From contig CAJIZT010000006.1 in NCBI GenBank assembly GCA_905182015.1, forward strand, positions 1-64,000: a stretch of DNA of 64,000 bases. The letters are read 5' to 3'. This document shows, piece by piece, positions 8,539 through 17,006 of this stretch (positions are counted from its first letter, which is position 1; every line of letters begins with the position of its first letter). The DNA comes from an alpha proteobacterium MED-G09. Its GTDB lineage: Bacteria > Pseudomonadota > Alphaproteobacteria > MED-G09. The notes beneath the pieces were generated by a model. That model did not search any database and had not been told where the DNA came from. It saw only the letters and a list, made by a program, of their open reading frames with translations. Both the position numbers and the translations under genes were made by a program.

Positions 8539-8701
8539 TAAATTTTTTTTAAATTAAGATTGTTTCTTTTTAAGAATAATTATTAACTAAATAATATTAT
8601 ATTTAATCAATAACTTATAAAAGTAGTTTCTGGGATTATTATTCTTGGTCAAATCTGGATACCAAAAAAATAAATATTTAATTTATCAATTATAGAGAAA
8701 C

Positions 8702-8726
8702 GCTCAAATTTTGGGCATTTTTTTTT
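8702..8726 (+). terminator. Probable intrinsic terminator after the HI0933-type flavoprotein gene
   Basis: GCTCA (8702-8706) can pair with TGGGC (8712-8716, one G-T wobble) around a short AT loop, and the stem is followed by a run of nine T residues. The stem is short, so strength is doubtful. It lies 164 bases past the stop codon of the flavoprotein gene and about 50 bases before the EthD gene, and would separate the two transcripts. Confidence 0.45.
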
Positions 8727-8774
8727 ATCATAATATTATAGTATAATAATCGAAAGGATTTGGAGGGACTTGAA

Positions 8775-9134
8775 ATGATTAAAGTTATAATGCTTATGAA
8801 AAGAAAACCAGGAATGACAATTCCAGAATTTAGAGAGTATTACGAAAATAACCATAGAGTTATTGGAGAGAAATATCTTAACGGATTTGCTGTCAAATAT
8901 ATAAGGCGCTTTACTAATCCCTTGGTTGATAGATCAGGAAATTTAACTGATCCAGAATATGACGTAATTATGGAAGTTTGGTATCCTGACGAAGCCACAC
9001 TTAAGGCTTGTGGTGAGAAGTTGAGTCAGCCTGAAATAGTAAAAGAAATCCAAGAAGATGAAGTAAAGATTTTTGACCTAAGATACATGAGATCTTATAC
9101 TGTCGATGAATTCGAATCTGATTTAGAAAAGTGA
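8775..9134 (+). CDS. EthD-domain protein
   Basis: 119 residues. The opening MIKVIMLMKRKPGMTIPEFREYYENNHR is the standard EthD-domain start, a ferredoxin-like alpha/beta barrel related to antibiotic-biosynthesis monooxygenases. The ATG at 8775 follows GGAGGG with a 7-base spacer. EthD proteins were named for a gene needed for ether degradation in Rhodococcus; most others have no proven role and are found beside degradative enzymes. It heads a tight plus-strand group: ABC ATPase 10 bases later, then the permease and the HIT protein. What links it to an exporter is not clear from sequence. Confidence 0.85.
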   Translation: MIKVIMLMKRKPGMTIPEFREYYENNHRVIGEKYLNGFAVKYIRRFTNPLVDRSGNLTDPEYDVIMEVWYPDEATLKACGEKLSQPEIVKEIQEDEVKIFDLRYMRSYTVDEFESDLEK

Positions 9135-9144
9135 TTATTATTAA

Positions 9145-9909
9145 ATGTCTATTATAAAAGTAAAGAATCTCGTCAAAACATATCGCCTTCCTGAAAAAAT
9201 TGAAGGATCTTTTAACGCGGTTGATGGCGTTAGCTTTAGCATTGAAAGAGGTGAGATCTATGGAATTCTTGGTCCAAATGGAGCAGGGAAGACTACAACC
9301 TTAGAGATGCTTGAGGGATTGAACGATATTGACGCTGGAGCAGCTTATATTGATGGCCTTAGCGTTATGGACGAGCCCTATAAGGTTAAAAAAATTATTG
9401 GAGTCCAATTGCAAGCGAATGAATATTTTGATGGCCTTACGCTTGGTGAGTTAATTATTTTATTCGGCAATCTTTATCAAGTTAAAGTTATTCCAGATAA
9501 ATTATTAGAGAGAGTCAATCTTTTAGATAAACTGCACGCAAAGCCGGCGGATCTTTCAGGAGGACAAAATCAAAGGTTTTCTATTGCCTGTGCATTGGTC
9601 AATGATCCTAAAATATTGTTTTTAGATGAGCCAACAACCGGTCTTGACCCTCAGGCCAAAAGAAATCTTTGGAACCTAGTATTAGAATTAAATAGATCTG
9701 AAATGACCATTGTGTTGACAACTCACAATATGGAGGAGGCTGAGACTCTATGTCATCGCATTGGTATAATGGATAAAGGAAAATTAATAGCAGAAGATAC
9801 CCCTCAAAATTTAATTACCCAATATGCCTCTGACCCCCCGGTTGCACCCCTGCATGGTAATATTGAAGATGTTTTTCTTGCATTAACAGGTCACGGGCTA
9901 AGGGATTAA
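9145..9909 (+). CDS. ABC transporter ATP-binding protein (ABC-2 exporter type)
   Basis: 254 residues. Walker A GPNGAGKTT begins at residue 43, the signature is LSGGQNQR, Walker B is ILFLDEPTTGLDP, and the switch histidine is in LTTHNMEEAE. The layout matches the CcmA/DrrA-type ATPases that drive ABC-2 permeases exporting drugs, lipids or polysaccharides. Its stop codon is 1 base before the permease ATG, so the pair forms one transporter, presumably with two copies of each subunit in the inner membrane. The substrate cannot be told from the sequence. Start ATG at 9145, 10 bases after the EthD gene. Confidence 0.93.
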   Translation: MSIIKVKNLVKTYRLPEKIEGSFNAVDGVSFSIERGEIYGILGPNGAGKTTTLEMLEGLNDIDAGAAYIDGLSVMDEPYKVKKIIGVQLQANEYFDGLTLGELIILFGNLYQVKVIPDKLLERVNLLDKLHAKPADLSGGQNQRFSIACALVNDPKILFLDEPTTGLDPQAKRNLWNLVLELNRSEMTIVLTTHNMEEAETLCHRIGIMDKGKLIAEDTPQNLITQYASDPPVAPLHGNIEDVFLALTGHGLRD

Positions 9910-9910
9910 T

Positions 9911-10999
9911 ATGTTTAGCAAGATTCAATTTCATTTAGCAAAGGTCTTTTTAAAGATTTTTTTGAGAGATCGCCAATCTATTATTTTTAGTCTTTTTTTC
10001 CCTTTTGTGTTTATGGGTGCTTTTTCTTTTACGGGAGGTGAGGTAGATCCTTTTAATATTGGCCTGGTTAATAACTCAACCAGCATAGTTGCAAAAAATT
10101 TTTCCGAGCTTATTTCTTCAGATTCCCTATTTAATGTCACAAAAGGGAATGAGAAAGATTTAAGATCTGGACTTATTAACGGCGAACAATCAGCAGTAAT
10201 TATTATACCAAAAGACTTTCAATTAAATAGTATTTCTGGAGATCTAAGACTTTTATTAGATAAATCACAGATAAGGCAATTAAGGAGTATTAAGGAATCA
10301 CTAGGTCAAAGCCTACTATCAATTGAAAGAGAGCTAAGGGGCGTTGAACCAATGTTTGTATTGCAAACTGAGGATGTTAAGGCAAGGTCACTGCGGTATG
10401 TTGACTTTCTTTTACCGGGGATTCTTGCCTTTATGATTATGAATCTCTCGATAGCCGGAAGCGGTTATAATATTGTTGAGTATAGGCGCAGAGGTATATT
10501 AAAAAGATTGTTTGTTACTCCTATTCAGCCAAAGGACTTTATTATTTCAATTGTTTTGGCGAGACTTTTAATTGTTATTATGCAGATATCAGTTACTCTC
10601 AGTTTCGCTATTTTTTTTATTGATGTGAAGATATTAGGAAGTTTTTTGTCTTTATATATTATGATTATTCTTGGATCATCCATCTTCCTCTGTCTGGGGT
10701 TTTGCTTAGGAAGTATCGCAAAGACTCAGGAATCTGTGAGAGCGGTTGGTGGCTTGGTGACGTTTCCTCAACTTTTCTTATCAGGTGTTTTTTTTCCTAT
10801 AAGCTCAATGCCAGAAATAATTCAACCTATTATACACATACTGCCGTTAACTGTTGTGGTTAAGGGTATGAGAGGTATTGCGAACGATGGATTATCCTTT
10901 GCGGACATGAATATTGTTTTAATTGGAATTGTTGCATGGCTAGTAATTAGTTTTGTTTTGGCGACAAAATTATTTGTATGGAAAAAGGTTGCCAATTAA
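9911..10999 (+). CDS. ABC-2 type transporter permease
   Basis: 362 residues. One N-terminal membrane helix (FFLRDRQSIIFSLFFPFVFMGAF, residues about 15-40) is followed by a large extracytoplasmic region to about residue 170 and then five helices, the arrangement of YhhJ/DrrB-like ABC-2 permeases. GSGYNIVEYRRRGILKRLFVTPIQPKDF and SGVFFPISSMPEIIQPIIHILPLT are family blocks. It partners the ATPase gene 1 base upstream. The HIT-protein gene starts 1 base after its stop codon. Function: export of an unknown compound. Confidence 0.92.
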   Translation: MFSKIQFHLAKVFLKIFLRDRQSIIFSLFFPFVFMGAFSFTGGEVDPFNIGLVNNSTSIVAKNFSELISSDSLFNVTKGNEKDLRSGLINGEQSAVIIIPKDFQLNSISGDLRLLLDKSQIRQLRSIKESLGQSLLSIERELRGVEPMFVLQTEDVKARSLRYVDFLLPGILAFMIMNLSIAGSGYNIVEYRRRGILKRLFVTPIQPKDFIISIVLARLLIVIMQISVTLSFAIFFIDVKILGSFLSLYIMIILGSSIFLCLGFCLGSIAKTQESVRAVGGLVTFPQLFLSGVFFPISSMPEIIQPIIHILPLTVVVKGMRGIANDGLSFADMNIVLIGIVAWLVISFVLATKLFVWKKVAN

Positions 11000-11000
11000 A

Positions 11001-11429
11001 ATGGATTCTATGGAAAAATTTACTCTTCATGAGAGATTAAAATCTGACACTATCTTTGTTCACGACCTTCCTTTGTGTAGAGTTTTGTTAATGAATGATT
11101 CTAATTATCCCTGGTTTATTCTAGTTCCAAAAAGAGATGGTGCTACAGAAATGTTTGAATTAATTAAAGAAGATAGGATTCAGCTGGAAATCGAAGTCTC
11201 AGCAATAGCAAGGGCTATAAAGACAAATTTTTGTGCAAAAAAAATTAATATTGCAACACTTGGAAATATTGTTCCCCAACTCCATATCCATATTGTAGCG
11301 CGATTTGAAAATGATCCTTCTTGGCCTAAACCTGTTTGGGGTAATCCGGATTTAGTTCAATACAAAAATAATGAACTAGAGGCATTAATTGAATCCTCAT
11401 CGGCTATCTTCAAAGAATTAGGATTATAG
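11001..11429 (+). CDS. HIT (histidine triad) family nucleotide hydrolase/transferase
   Basis: 142 residues. The triad region reads PQLHIHIVAR (residues 92-101), with His95 and His97; His97 is the expected nucleophile. The first position of the canonical H-x-H-x-H motif is Gln93, a form seen in a bacterial subgroup often annotated as diadenosine tetraphosphate hydrolase-like. WFILVPKRDG near residue 38 is the usual substrate-loop region. The ATG at 11001 starts 1 base after the permease stop codon; the frame is open further upstream but there is no reason to start inside the permease. It ends 3 bases from the convergent persulfide dioxygenase gene. Confidence 0.85.
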   Translation: MDSMEKFTLHERLKSDTIFVHDLPLCRVLLMNDSNYPWFILVPKRDGATEMFELIKEDRIQLEIEVSAIARAIKTNFCAKKINIATLGNIVPQLHIHIVARFENDPSWPKPVWGNPDLVQYKNNELEALIESSSAIFKELGL

Positions 11430-11432
11430 AAC

Positions 11433-12125
11433 TTACTTTATAATTCCACATTCTTGATTTGCAGGTATTGCGGTATCGATAAGATTAGGTTCTTTCAGGT
11501 TTAGATTGTTCATATGACTTATAAACTCACCCTTACTCATCTTCAGTCTCTTGTTATGGATTTTTTCTTCTTTAATTGTGGAAGATTTTAGCCCCTTATA
11601 ATCATGTGCTGGGTAAATTATTGTATTATCATTTAACCGAAGCACTATGTTGTGCAGGCTATTAAACAGATCATCGGGATCTCCATTTTGAAAATCTGTT
11701 CTTCCATTGCCCCCTATTAACAAGGTATCTCCCGAGAATAGAATTTGATCATTTTCTTCATTGACCAAATAGCAATATGAATCATCCGTATGGCCGGGTG
11801 TATATAGCGCTGTTATCTTTATTTCATCTACCGTAATAACTTCCTTATTCCTCACAAACTTTGAGACACAGTCAACATCTGATTGAATGCCCATTATCGT
11901 CTCACAGTTAGTTATGTTTCTTAGCTCCCCTAATGCAGTTATGTGATCGGCATGTAAATGTGTATCAAAGCCGAAGGTTAACTTGAGGCTGAGTTTATCA
12001 AGTGAGTCGATATATTTTTTTGTATTATTTTTTACCGGATCAATTATGAAAGAATTATTTCTTTGACTCGCGACTAAGTAGCTATATGAGGAGCTGTCAT
12101 CATCAAAAAATTGTTTTATTATCAT
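11433..12125 (-). CDS. Persulfide dioxygenase-like metallo-beta-lactamase-fold protein (ETHE1 type)
   Basis: 230 residues. The iron-binding motif THLHADH has His56, His58, Asp60 and His61. LFSGDTLLIGGNGRTDFQNGDPDDL, with the GRTDFQ signature, and TIIYPAHDYKG match ETHE1-type persulfide dioxygenases rather than glyoxalase II. The enzyme oxidises glutathione persulfide to sulfite with O2 in sulfide detoxification, and binds one iron in the cytoplasm. The start ATG at 12125 has no strong ribosome site. The exported VOC gene lies 4 bases upstream in the same orientation, so they form a two-gene unit. No rhodanese domain or sulfide:quinone reductase is adjacent. Confidence 0.88.
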   Translation of the reverse strand: MIIKQFFDDDSSSYSYLVASQRNNSFIIDPVKNNTKKYIDSLDKLSLKLTFGFDTHLHADHITALGELRNITNCETIMGIQSDVDCVSKFVRNKEVITVDEIKITALYTPGHTDDSYCYLVNEENDQILFSGDTLLIGGNGRTDFQNGDPDDLFNSLHNIVLRLNDNTIIYPAHDYKGLKSSTIKEEKIHNKRLKMSKGEFISHMNNLNLKEPNLIDTAIPANQECGIIK

Positions 12126-12129
12126 AAAA

Positions 12130-12603
12130 TCAATCTACATTGAATTGAACTATCTCAACGACATAATTATCGGGGTCTCGAGATAAACCCACTAAACCTC
12201 CATCTATTGAGTAATGAGGAATGGCCTCCCTCTCTATCTTTCCACCAGCATCTCTAATTCTATTCATAGCGCTTACAGCATCTTTAACTACAAATACTAT
12301 TTTTGAGTTATTTCCATTATAAGATCTATTTTCTTTGCCCCAATTCATTAAAACTAGAGGGGTTCCTTGCTCATCATCACCTAAAACAATTTCATCAACA
12401 TACCACTTGCTTCCATCAGAATTATCAACTTCAACAGAGTCATATCTTCCTATCTCCTTAAGACCTAAGGCTTCCTTATAAAATTTTGCCGACTTTTCAA
12501 TATCCGATACACCAATGCCAACAAAACTTAATTTAGCACTTAAAGGAAATGATGAAAGAATTAGAATAAAAACAAAAGTTAGTGAAAGATTAAGAATCCG
12601 CAT
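12130..12603 (-). CDS. Exported VOC-superfamily protein
   Basis: 157 residues. Residues 1-23 form a signal peptide (MRI, hydrophobic LSLTFVFILILSSF, then PLSA before KLSF), so the protein is probably periplasmic. The rest is one glyoxalase/bleomycin-resistance module: FVGIGVSDIEKSAKFYKEALGLKE, and SRDPDNYVVEIVQF at the end with the metal-ligand glutamate position. An exported VOC domain is less common than cytoplasmic ones. It is immediately upstream of the persulfide dioxygenase gene and is the first gene of that minus-strand pair. The substrate is unknown. Confidence 0.82.
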   Translation of the reverse strand: MRILNLSLTFVFILILSSFPLSAKLSFVGIGVSDIEKSAKFYKEALGLKEIGRYDSVEVDNSDGSKWYVDEIVLGDDEQGTPLVLMNWGKENRSYNGNNSKIVFVVKDAVSAMNRIRDAGGKIEREAIPHYSIDGGLVGLSRDPDNYVVEIVQFNVD

Positions 12604-12884
12604 TTTATTACCCCTAAAAAAATTATTAAATAAAAATACCTAATAATAAATTAAACCTTATTTCATATTAATATATCGATCAATAAAATTATGGAATTGC
12701 TGAACACGACTCTCTTGACCTGATAAATATGACTCTTTGAAAACTGCATTTAATTTACGATAAGGTATCTATTTAAATTAGTTTATAAATATATTGTATT
12801 TAGTTCAATAATAAATACTATTGATTCTACGCGAGACTATATACGAAAGACTGCGTATTATAAAAAAATCGGGGAGATTAAATT

Positions 12885-15344
12885 ATGAATATTAAAATTT
12901 TACTGCCACTATTCTTTGTGGCGCTTATTTTACCTTTGGGTAATGCTTTTTCGGATGAAGATGTTCCATCCGAAGCAAGTAATCCAAGGATGTCATCTGA
13001 TATTGAAGAAATAGTTGTTACGGCGAGATCCAAGGATGAGACTTTAAGGGATATTCCTGTCGCAATTACTGCTTACAGTGAAGAAGACATGGAAAGATTT
13101 GCTATCAATAGTCTTGATGATATTGCCGCAACATCCGCCTCTTTAGAAATAAATAGAATTAATAGCGGTAGTGGAGTTCAGATAGCTATCCGCGGTATTG
13201 CCTCAAGTCCAGGAAGTCTTGGCATCGAGCAATCTGTTGCCGTTATGATTGATGGAGTTTATTTCCCTCAAGGCAGAGCAATTAATGAGGGTCTTTTTGA
13301 TACTAGCCAAGTTGCTATTCTAAAAGGTCCACAAGCACTTTATTTTGGTAAAAATGCTACTGCTGGCGCGATTGCAATTACCACTAACGATCCTGGTGAT
13401 GAATTTGAATTCATGGCGAAAGTTTCAAATGAATTTGAGTACGAAAACCTTATTACTGAAATGGCTGTTTCTGGTCCCATAAGTGATAATTGGGGTGCAC
13501 GTTTAGCCCTTTATAGTGAAAAGATGGATAAAGGTTGGTTCCAAAATACAGCTACCGCAACAACTTATACAACTGTTGATGCTGCAAAAGGATTCGCTCC
13601 AACAAATCACGCTAATCCAGAGCCGACTACTAAATTTTTTCCAGCTACAGAAAGCACATATGGTCGTTTAACCTTAAAAGGCGATTTAGGTGAAAGAACA
13701 ACTCTTAAATTAAAGGCAAGCTTTGCTGATAAAGAAATGGCTTCCGTTACTATGGCTGAATTATTTGATTGTTACCTAGGTGATACACCTCAAATTAATA
13801 CAGGAGGTGTTGCAAATCCTCTTCCAACGGGCGGAGAGTGTAATAAAGATAGGGCAACAGGATATAATAATATACCTACTGTACCTGCAGCAGCTTATGA
13901 GCTTACAGGAATGTTTGATGGAGCATTAGGTGAGACATATGAATCTAAGATTTTTACAGCTGATCTAACGCATGATTTTGATACTATGTCTTTAAGGACT
14001 ATTATTAATCACCACGAACAAAATGTAGCATGGGTTATTGACTGTGATTACAACTCTAATACAAGCTGTTTTGCTGGCGAGGTTAATGATTTTGAAAATC
14101 TTTCCATAGAAATGAAATTAGTTTCTACTGGTGGCGGGTCTCTTAACTGGGTATTAGGAGCATATGCTCAAGAAACAGAAAGGTACTTTGCACAAGAAGT
14201 TATTTTTGCTGGTGCTGAGAATTCCGCAGCCGATCCGACTAATCGATACGTTGCTTACGATAAAATTTCTGCAACAGACGGAGAAACATTCTCTGTTTAT
14301 GGTGAATTAATATGGGACATTAACGATACTATGCAATTAACAGCTGGTGGACGTTATATTGATGAATCAAAAGATTCATACTTTACCCAGCCTTATGTTA
14401 ATCCGGTATTTGGCTTTTTATTCGTCGAAGGAAGAACGTTAGAAGCGGATCAATCATTTGATGATTTTGTTCCAGAAGTGACTTTCCGTTACCAGCCTTC
14501 AGACACTCTAACTTACTTTGTAGCGTACAAAGAAGGTTGGAAGTCAGGTGGTTTTGATAATGGATCAATTGACAGTACTTTAAATGCTGATCCTCTAGGG
14601 GATATCACATACGAACCAGAGCACGTTAAGGGTTTTGAAGGTGGTGTTAAAGCATTGCTTGCTGACGGAGATCTTGAAGTTAATTTTGATCTTTACTCTT
14701 ATGAGTATGACGATCTTCAGCTTAACTACTTTAATGCTGCTACATTTGCTTATAGAACCTTAAATGCTGAAGAATCTGAATCTAAAGGTCTTGAGCTTCA
14801 GCTTATATACCTTCCCCCATCAATTGATGGTCTTAGGTTGAATGCGGCCTTCGGTTACAATGACTCGAATTATGTTAAATTTGTTGGTCCTTGTTCTGGC
14901 GGTCAGAAGCCATCAGAAGGATGTAATATTAAAGATGGCGGTCTTTCGCTTCAAAACTTGAATGGAAGTAAAAGAGCTTTAGCTCCAGAAATGAGAGCGA
15001 ATTTTGGCTTTAACTATAATACCGTTTTAAGTAATGGTTTAGAGTTTGGCTTAAACGGCAACGCTAAGCATTCTGATGAGTATAAATTAAGCGATACTAT
15101 TCAAGATATTAAACAGCCAAAATATACAACCTTTGATGCTTCCGTAAGTATTTCATCCCCAGAAAAAGGATGGAAACTAGCCTTAATTGGAAAAAATCTT
15201 AATGATGAGTATATTCAGACATCCGGATCTGATGCCCCATCTACTGGAGGTGGAGCAGGTACTGAAGCTGGTTTTCAAGGCGATAGATACGCTTACGTTA
15301 AACCAGGAAGAACTATGATGCTTTCATTAAGCTATCGAAGATAA
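12885..15344 (+). CDS. TonB-dependent outer-membrane receptor
   Basis: 819 residues. Signal peptide at about 1-23, then EEIVVTARS (residues 41-49), a TonB-box-like start, and a plug domain containing IAIRGIASSPGS, VMIDGVYFPQGRAI and VAILKGPQALYFGKNATAGAIAI, the standard plug landmarks. The rest is a 22-strand barrel with typical strands such as LTYFVAYKEGWKSGGFDNG and a C-terminal strand ending SLSYRR. Extracellular loops contain cysteine pairs (near CYLGDTP/GGECNKD and CDYNSNTSC). It resembles the large sphingomonad/marine-type receptors rather than classical siderophore receptors. The GGGGAG site lies 8 bases before the ATG. A strong terminator follows, so it is a single-gene transcript. 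Confidence 0.95.
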   Translation: MNIKILLPLFFVALILPLGNAFSDEDVPSEASNPRMSSDIEEIVVTARSKDETLRDIPVAITAYSEEDMERFAINSLDDIAATSASLEINRINSGSGVQIAIRGIASSPGSLGIEQSVAVMIDGVYFPQGRAINEGLFDTSQVAILKGPQALYFGKNATAGAIAITTNDPGDEFEFMAKVSNEFEYENLITEMAVSGPISDNWGARLALYSEKMDKGWFQNTATATTYTTVDAAKGFAPTNHANPEPTTKFFPATESTYGRLTLKGDLGERTTLKLKASFADKEMASVTMAELFDCYLGDTPQINTGGVANPLPTGGECNKDRATGYNNIPTVPAAAYELTGMFDGALGETYESKIFTADLTHDFDTMSLRTIINHHEQNVAWVIDCDYNSNTSCFAGEVNDFENLSIEMKLVSTGGGSLNWVLGAYAQETERYFAQEVIFAGAENSAADPTNRYVAYDKISATDGETFSVYGELIWDINDTMQLTAGGRYIDESKDSYFTQPYVNPVFGFLFVEGRTLEADQSFDDFVPEVTFRYQPSDTLTYFVAYKEGWKSGGFDNGSIDSTLNADPLGDITYEPEHVKGFEGGVKALLADGDLEVNFDLYSYEYDDLQLNYFNAATFAYRTLNAEESESKGLELQLIYLPPSIDGLRLNAAFGYNDSNYVKFVGPCSGGQKPSEGCNIKDGGLSLQNLNGSKRALAPEMRANFGFNYNTVLSNGLEFGLNGNAKHSDEYKLSDTIQDIKQPKYTTFDASVSISSPEKGWKLALIGKNLNDEYIQTSGSDAPSTGGGAGTEAGFQGDRYAYVKPGRTMMLSLSYRR

Positions 15345-15363
15345 AGAATGGATAGCTAGATTT

Positions 15364-15412
15364 ATGGCTCTAATTGCGGTAATTTTATTACTGGAATCAG
15401 GGCCATTTTTTT
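15364..15412 (+). terminator. Intrinsic terminator of the TonB-dependent receptor gene
   Basis: ATGGCTCTAATT (15364-15375) pairs with AATCAGGGCCAT (15395-15406) with one G-T wobble and one mismatch, leaving a loop of about 19 bases. Eight T residues (15406-15413) follow directly. It lies 20 bases after the receptor stop codon. This is the clearest terminator in the window. Confidence 0.8.
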
Positions 15413-15567
15413 ATCTTCTAATTAAATAAAAGACCTTAAATGACAGGGTTGGTTTGCATCAAGCCCAATAACAAAGTGTAATAATTGTAAAAAGTTAAAT
15501 ATAAAAAACTATATTGTTAGTATGAACAATAGGTGTACCTTTCAAGTTTCTACAACGTGAGTTAATT

Positions 15568-16248
15568 ATGTATTATTTTTGGACCGTAAAGTTAATTCGA
15601 TTTGTTGTAATTTTTTTTATACTAGCAACAATAATTTCTGGATACTTTTATCCGGGTGGAAATATTCACGATCCGTCTCAAGTTGGGTACTCAGTAACTC
15701 ACAATTTTTTAAGTGACCTTGGTGGTTATAAGTCTCATTCTGGTAAGTCAAATATCTTATCGGCTTTATTATTCAATACTTCAATGATTATGTTTGTTCT
15801 AGTTGGTGTTTCATTTTTATTTGCACCAAGGCTTTTTAAAGAGAATAATTTAAATTATTTTCTATCAATTTTAGGGTCTGTATTTTTTTTCTTAGGAACA
15901 ATTTTTTTTGCTGGCGTAGGTTTAACCCCTTACGATCTCTACCTCGATATGCATATCTTTTTTGCTATCAATGCATTTAGATTTTTGATACCAGCATCTA
16001 TTCTTTACTTCATTGTATTGCTTAAAAGCTCAGTAAATAATAAATACGCTTTTACTATTATGCTTTTATTTTTCTTTATTTTTTTATATGTTGTCTATCA
16101 AATTGTTAGCGCCAGTCCTTTGGAGAGTTTAGAAAAAATGGTTGAGCAAGCTATCCTTCAGAAAATAATAGCTTTCATAAATGTTGTTAGTATTTTTATC
16201 CTTAGTTTTGCTTTTGCAGAACAGTTAAGAAAGTTAGATCTCGATTAA
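15568..16248 (+). CDS. DUF998-like integral membrane protein
   Basis: 226 residues with about six hydrophobic segments. The N-terminal region, containing GYFYPGGNIHDPSQVGYSVTHNFLSDLGG, matches the DUF998 pattern (an N/H-F-L-S-D-L-G motif after the first membrane helix). GVGLTPYDLYLDMHIFFAINAF is another family-like block with a conserved histidine. No function is known for the family. The ATG at 15568 follows a weak site. A gap of 62 bases separates it from the carbonic anhydrase gene, and the 223-base region upstream holds only the receptor terminator. Confidence 0.7.
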   Translation: MYYFWTVKLIRFVVIFFILATIISGYFYPGGNIHDPSQVGYSVTHNFLSDLGGYKSHSGKSNILSALLFNTSMIMFVLVGVSFLFAPRLFKENNLNYFLSILGSVFFFLGTIFFAGVGLTPYDLYLDMHIFFAINAFRFLIPASILYFIVLLKSSVNNKYAFTIMLLFFFIFLYVVYQIVSASPLESLEKMVEQAILQKIIAFINVVSIFILSFAFAEQLRKLDLD

Positions 16249-16310
16249 ATCATGATTTTTTGTTATATAGTCTAAAGCTATTTTTAATTTATCAAGTGGT
16301 GAGTGAAGTA

Positions 16311-16892
16311 ATGACTAAAGATCAAAAAAATGCATTTACCTCGATTATTGAGAAAAATAAAAACTATAGCGAGAGTTTTAATCATGATAATCTTTCTGCA
16401 AAACCCTCTAAATCTATTGCGGTTCTTACATGTATGGACACGAGGATAAATGTCGAAAAGATTTGTGGCTTAGAGTCTGGTGAAGCTCATATCCTTCGAA
16501 ATGCTGGCGGTAGGGTAACTGATGATGCTATTAGGTCCTTTATTATTTCTTACAAGCTACTAGGTACTAAAGACTGGTTTGTTATTCAGCACACAGATTG
16601 TGGGTTATCAAAGATAACTGATAAAAAAATGGCAAATCTCTTGGAGGATAATTTAGAAACTGCCACTTTTGAAAATGGAGACTGGAAGAGTAATAAGAAT
16701 CATAATTCGGAATCTGGATCACCTTTTGGACATCAAATAAAGTGGCATACATTCTCTGATATAAAGAAAAGTATTTTAGAGGATGTGAGGAAGCTTAAAA
16801 AGCACCCTTTGACCCCTAGCCATATAAATGTCTATGGCCTTATTTACGATGTTAAGACAGGAATCCTCGAAACCCCTGAAAACTTGATATAA
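16311..16892 (+). CDS. Beta-class carbonic anhydrase
   Basis: 193 residues. Zinc ligands are Cys41 (in CMDTR, with Asp43 and Arg45 of the catalytic dyad), His94 and Cys97 (in HTDCG). ILRNAGGRV is the standard active-site block between them. It interconverts CO2 and bicarbonate in the cytoplasm. I chose the ATG at 16311, since the conserved protein starts here; 17 further in-frame codons upstream are hydrophobic and unlike the family. Two GTG codons lie just upstream as alternatives. The length is on the short side for plant-type enzymes but usual for the smaller bacterial clade. Confidence 0.9.
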   Translation: MTKDQKNAFTSIIEKNKNYSESFNHDNLSAKPSKSIAVLTCMDTRINVEKICGLESGEAHILRNAGGRVTDDAIRSFIISYKLLGTKDWFVIQHTDCGLSKITDKKMANLLEDNLETATFENGDWKSNKNHNSESGSPFGHQIKWHTFSDIKKSILEDVRKLKKHPLTPSHINVYGLIYDVKTGILETPENLI

Positions 16893-17006
16893 AATTTTAC
16901 CTTAATTTAATATTTGATTATCTTAAATAAAGTACTTGAAATTAGAAAATATTTTTGCTCTTTCTTCAATTGAATTCATTTCTAAAAAAACTCACAAAGG
17001 TCTCAA

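Noticed and set aside
12604-12884. Promoter or regulatory RNA in the largest gap, before the TonB-dependent receptor
   Set aside because: The gap is AT-rich and holds only weak -35/-10-like pieces at wrong distances; I see no stable structured element or short gene.
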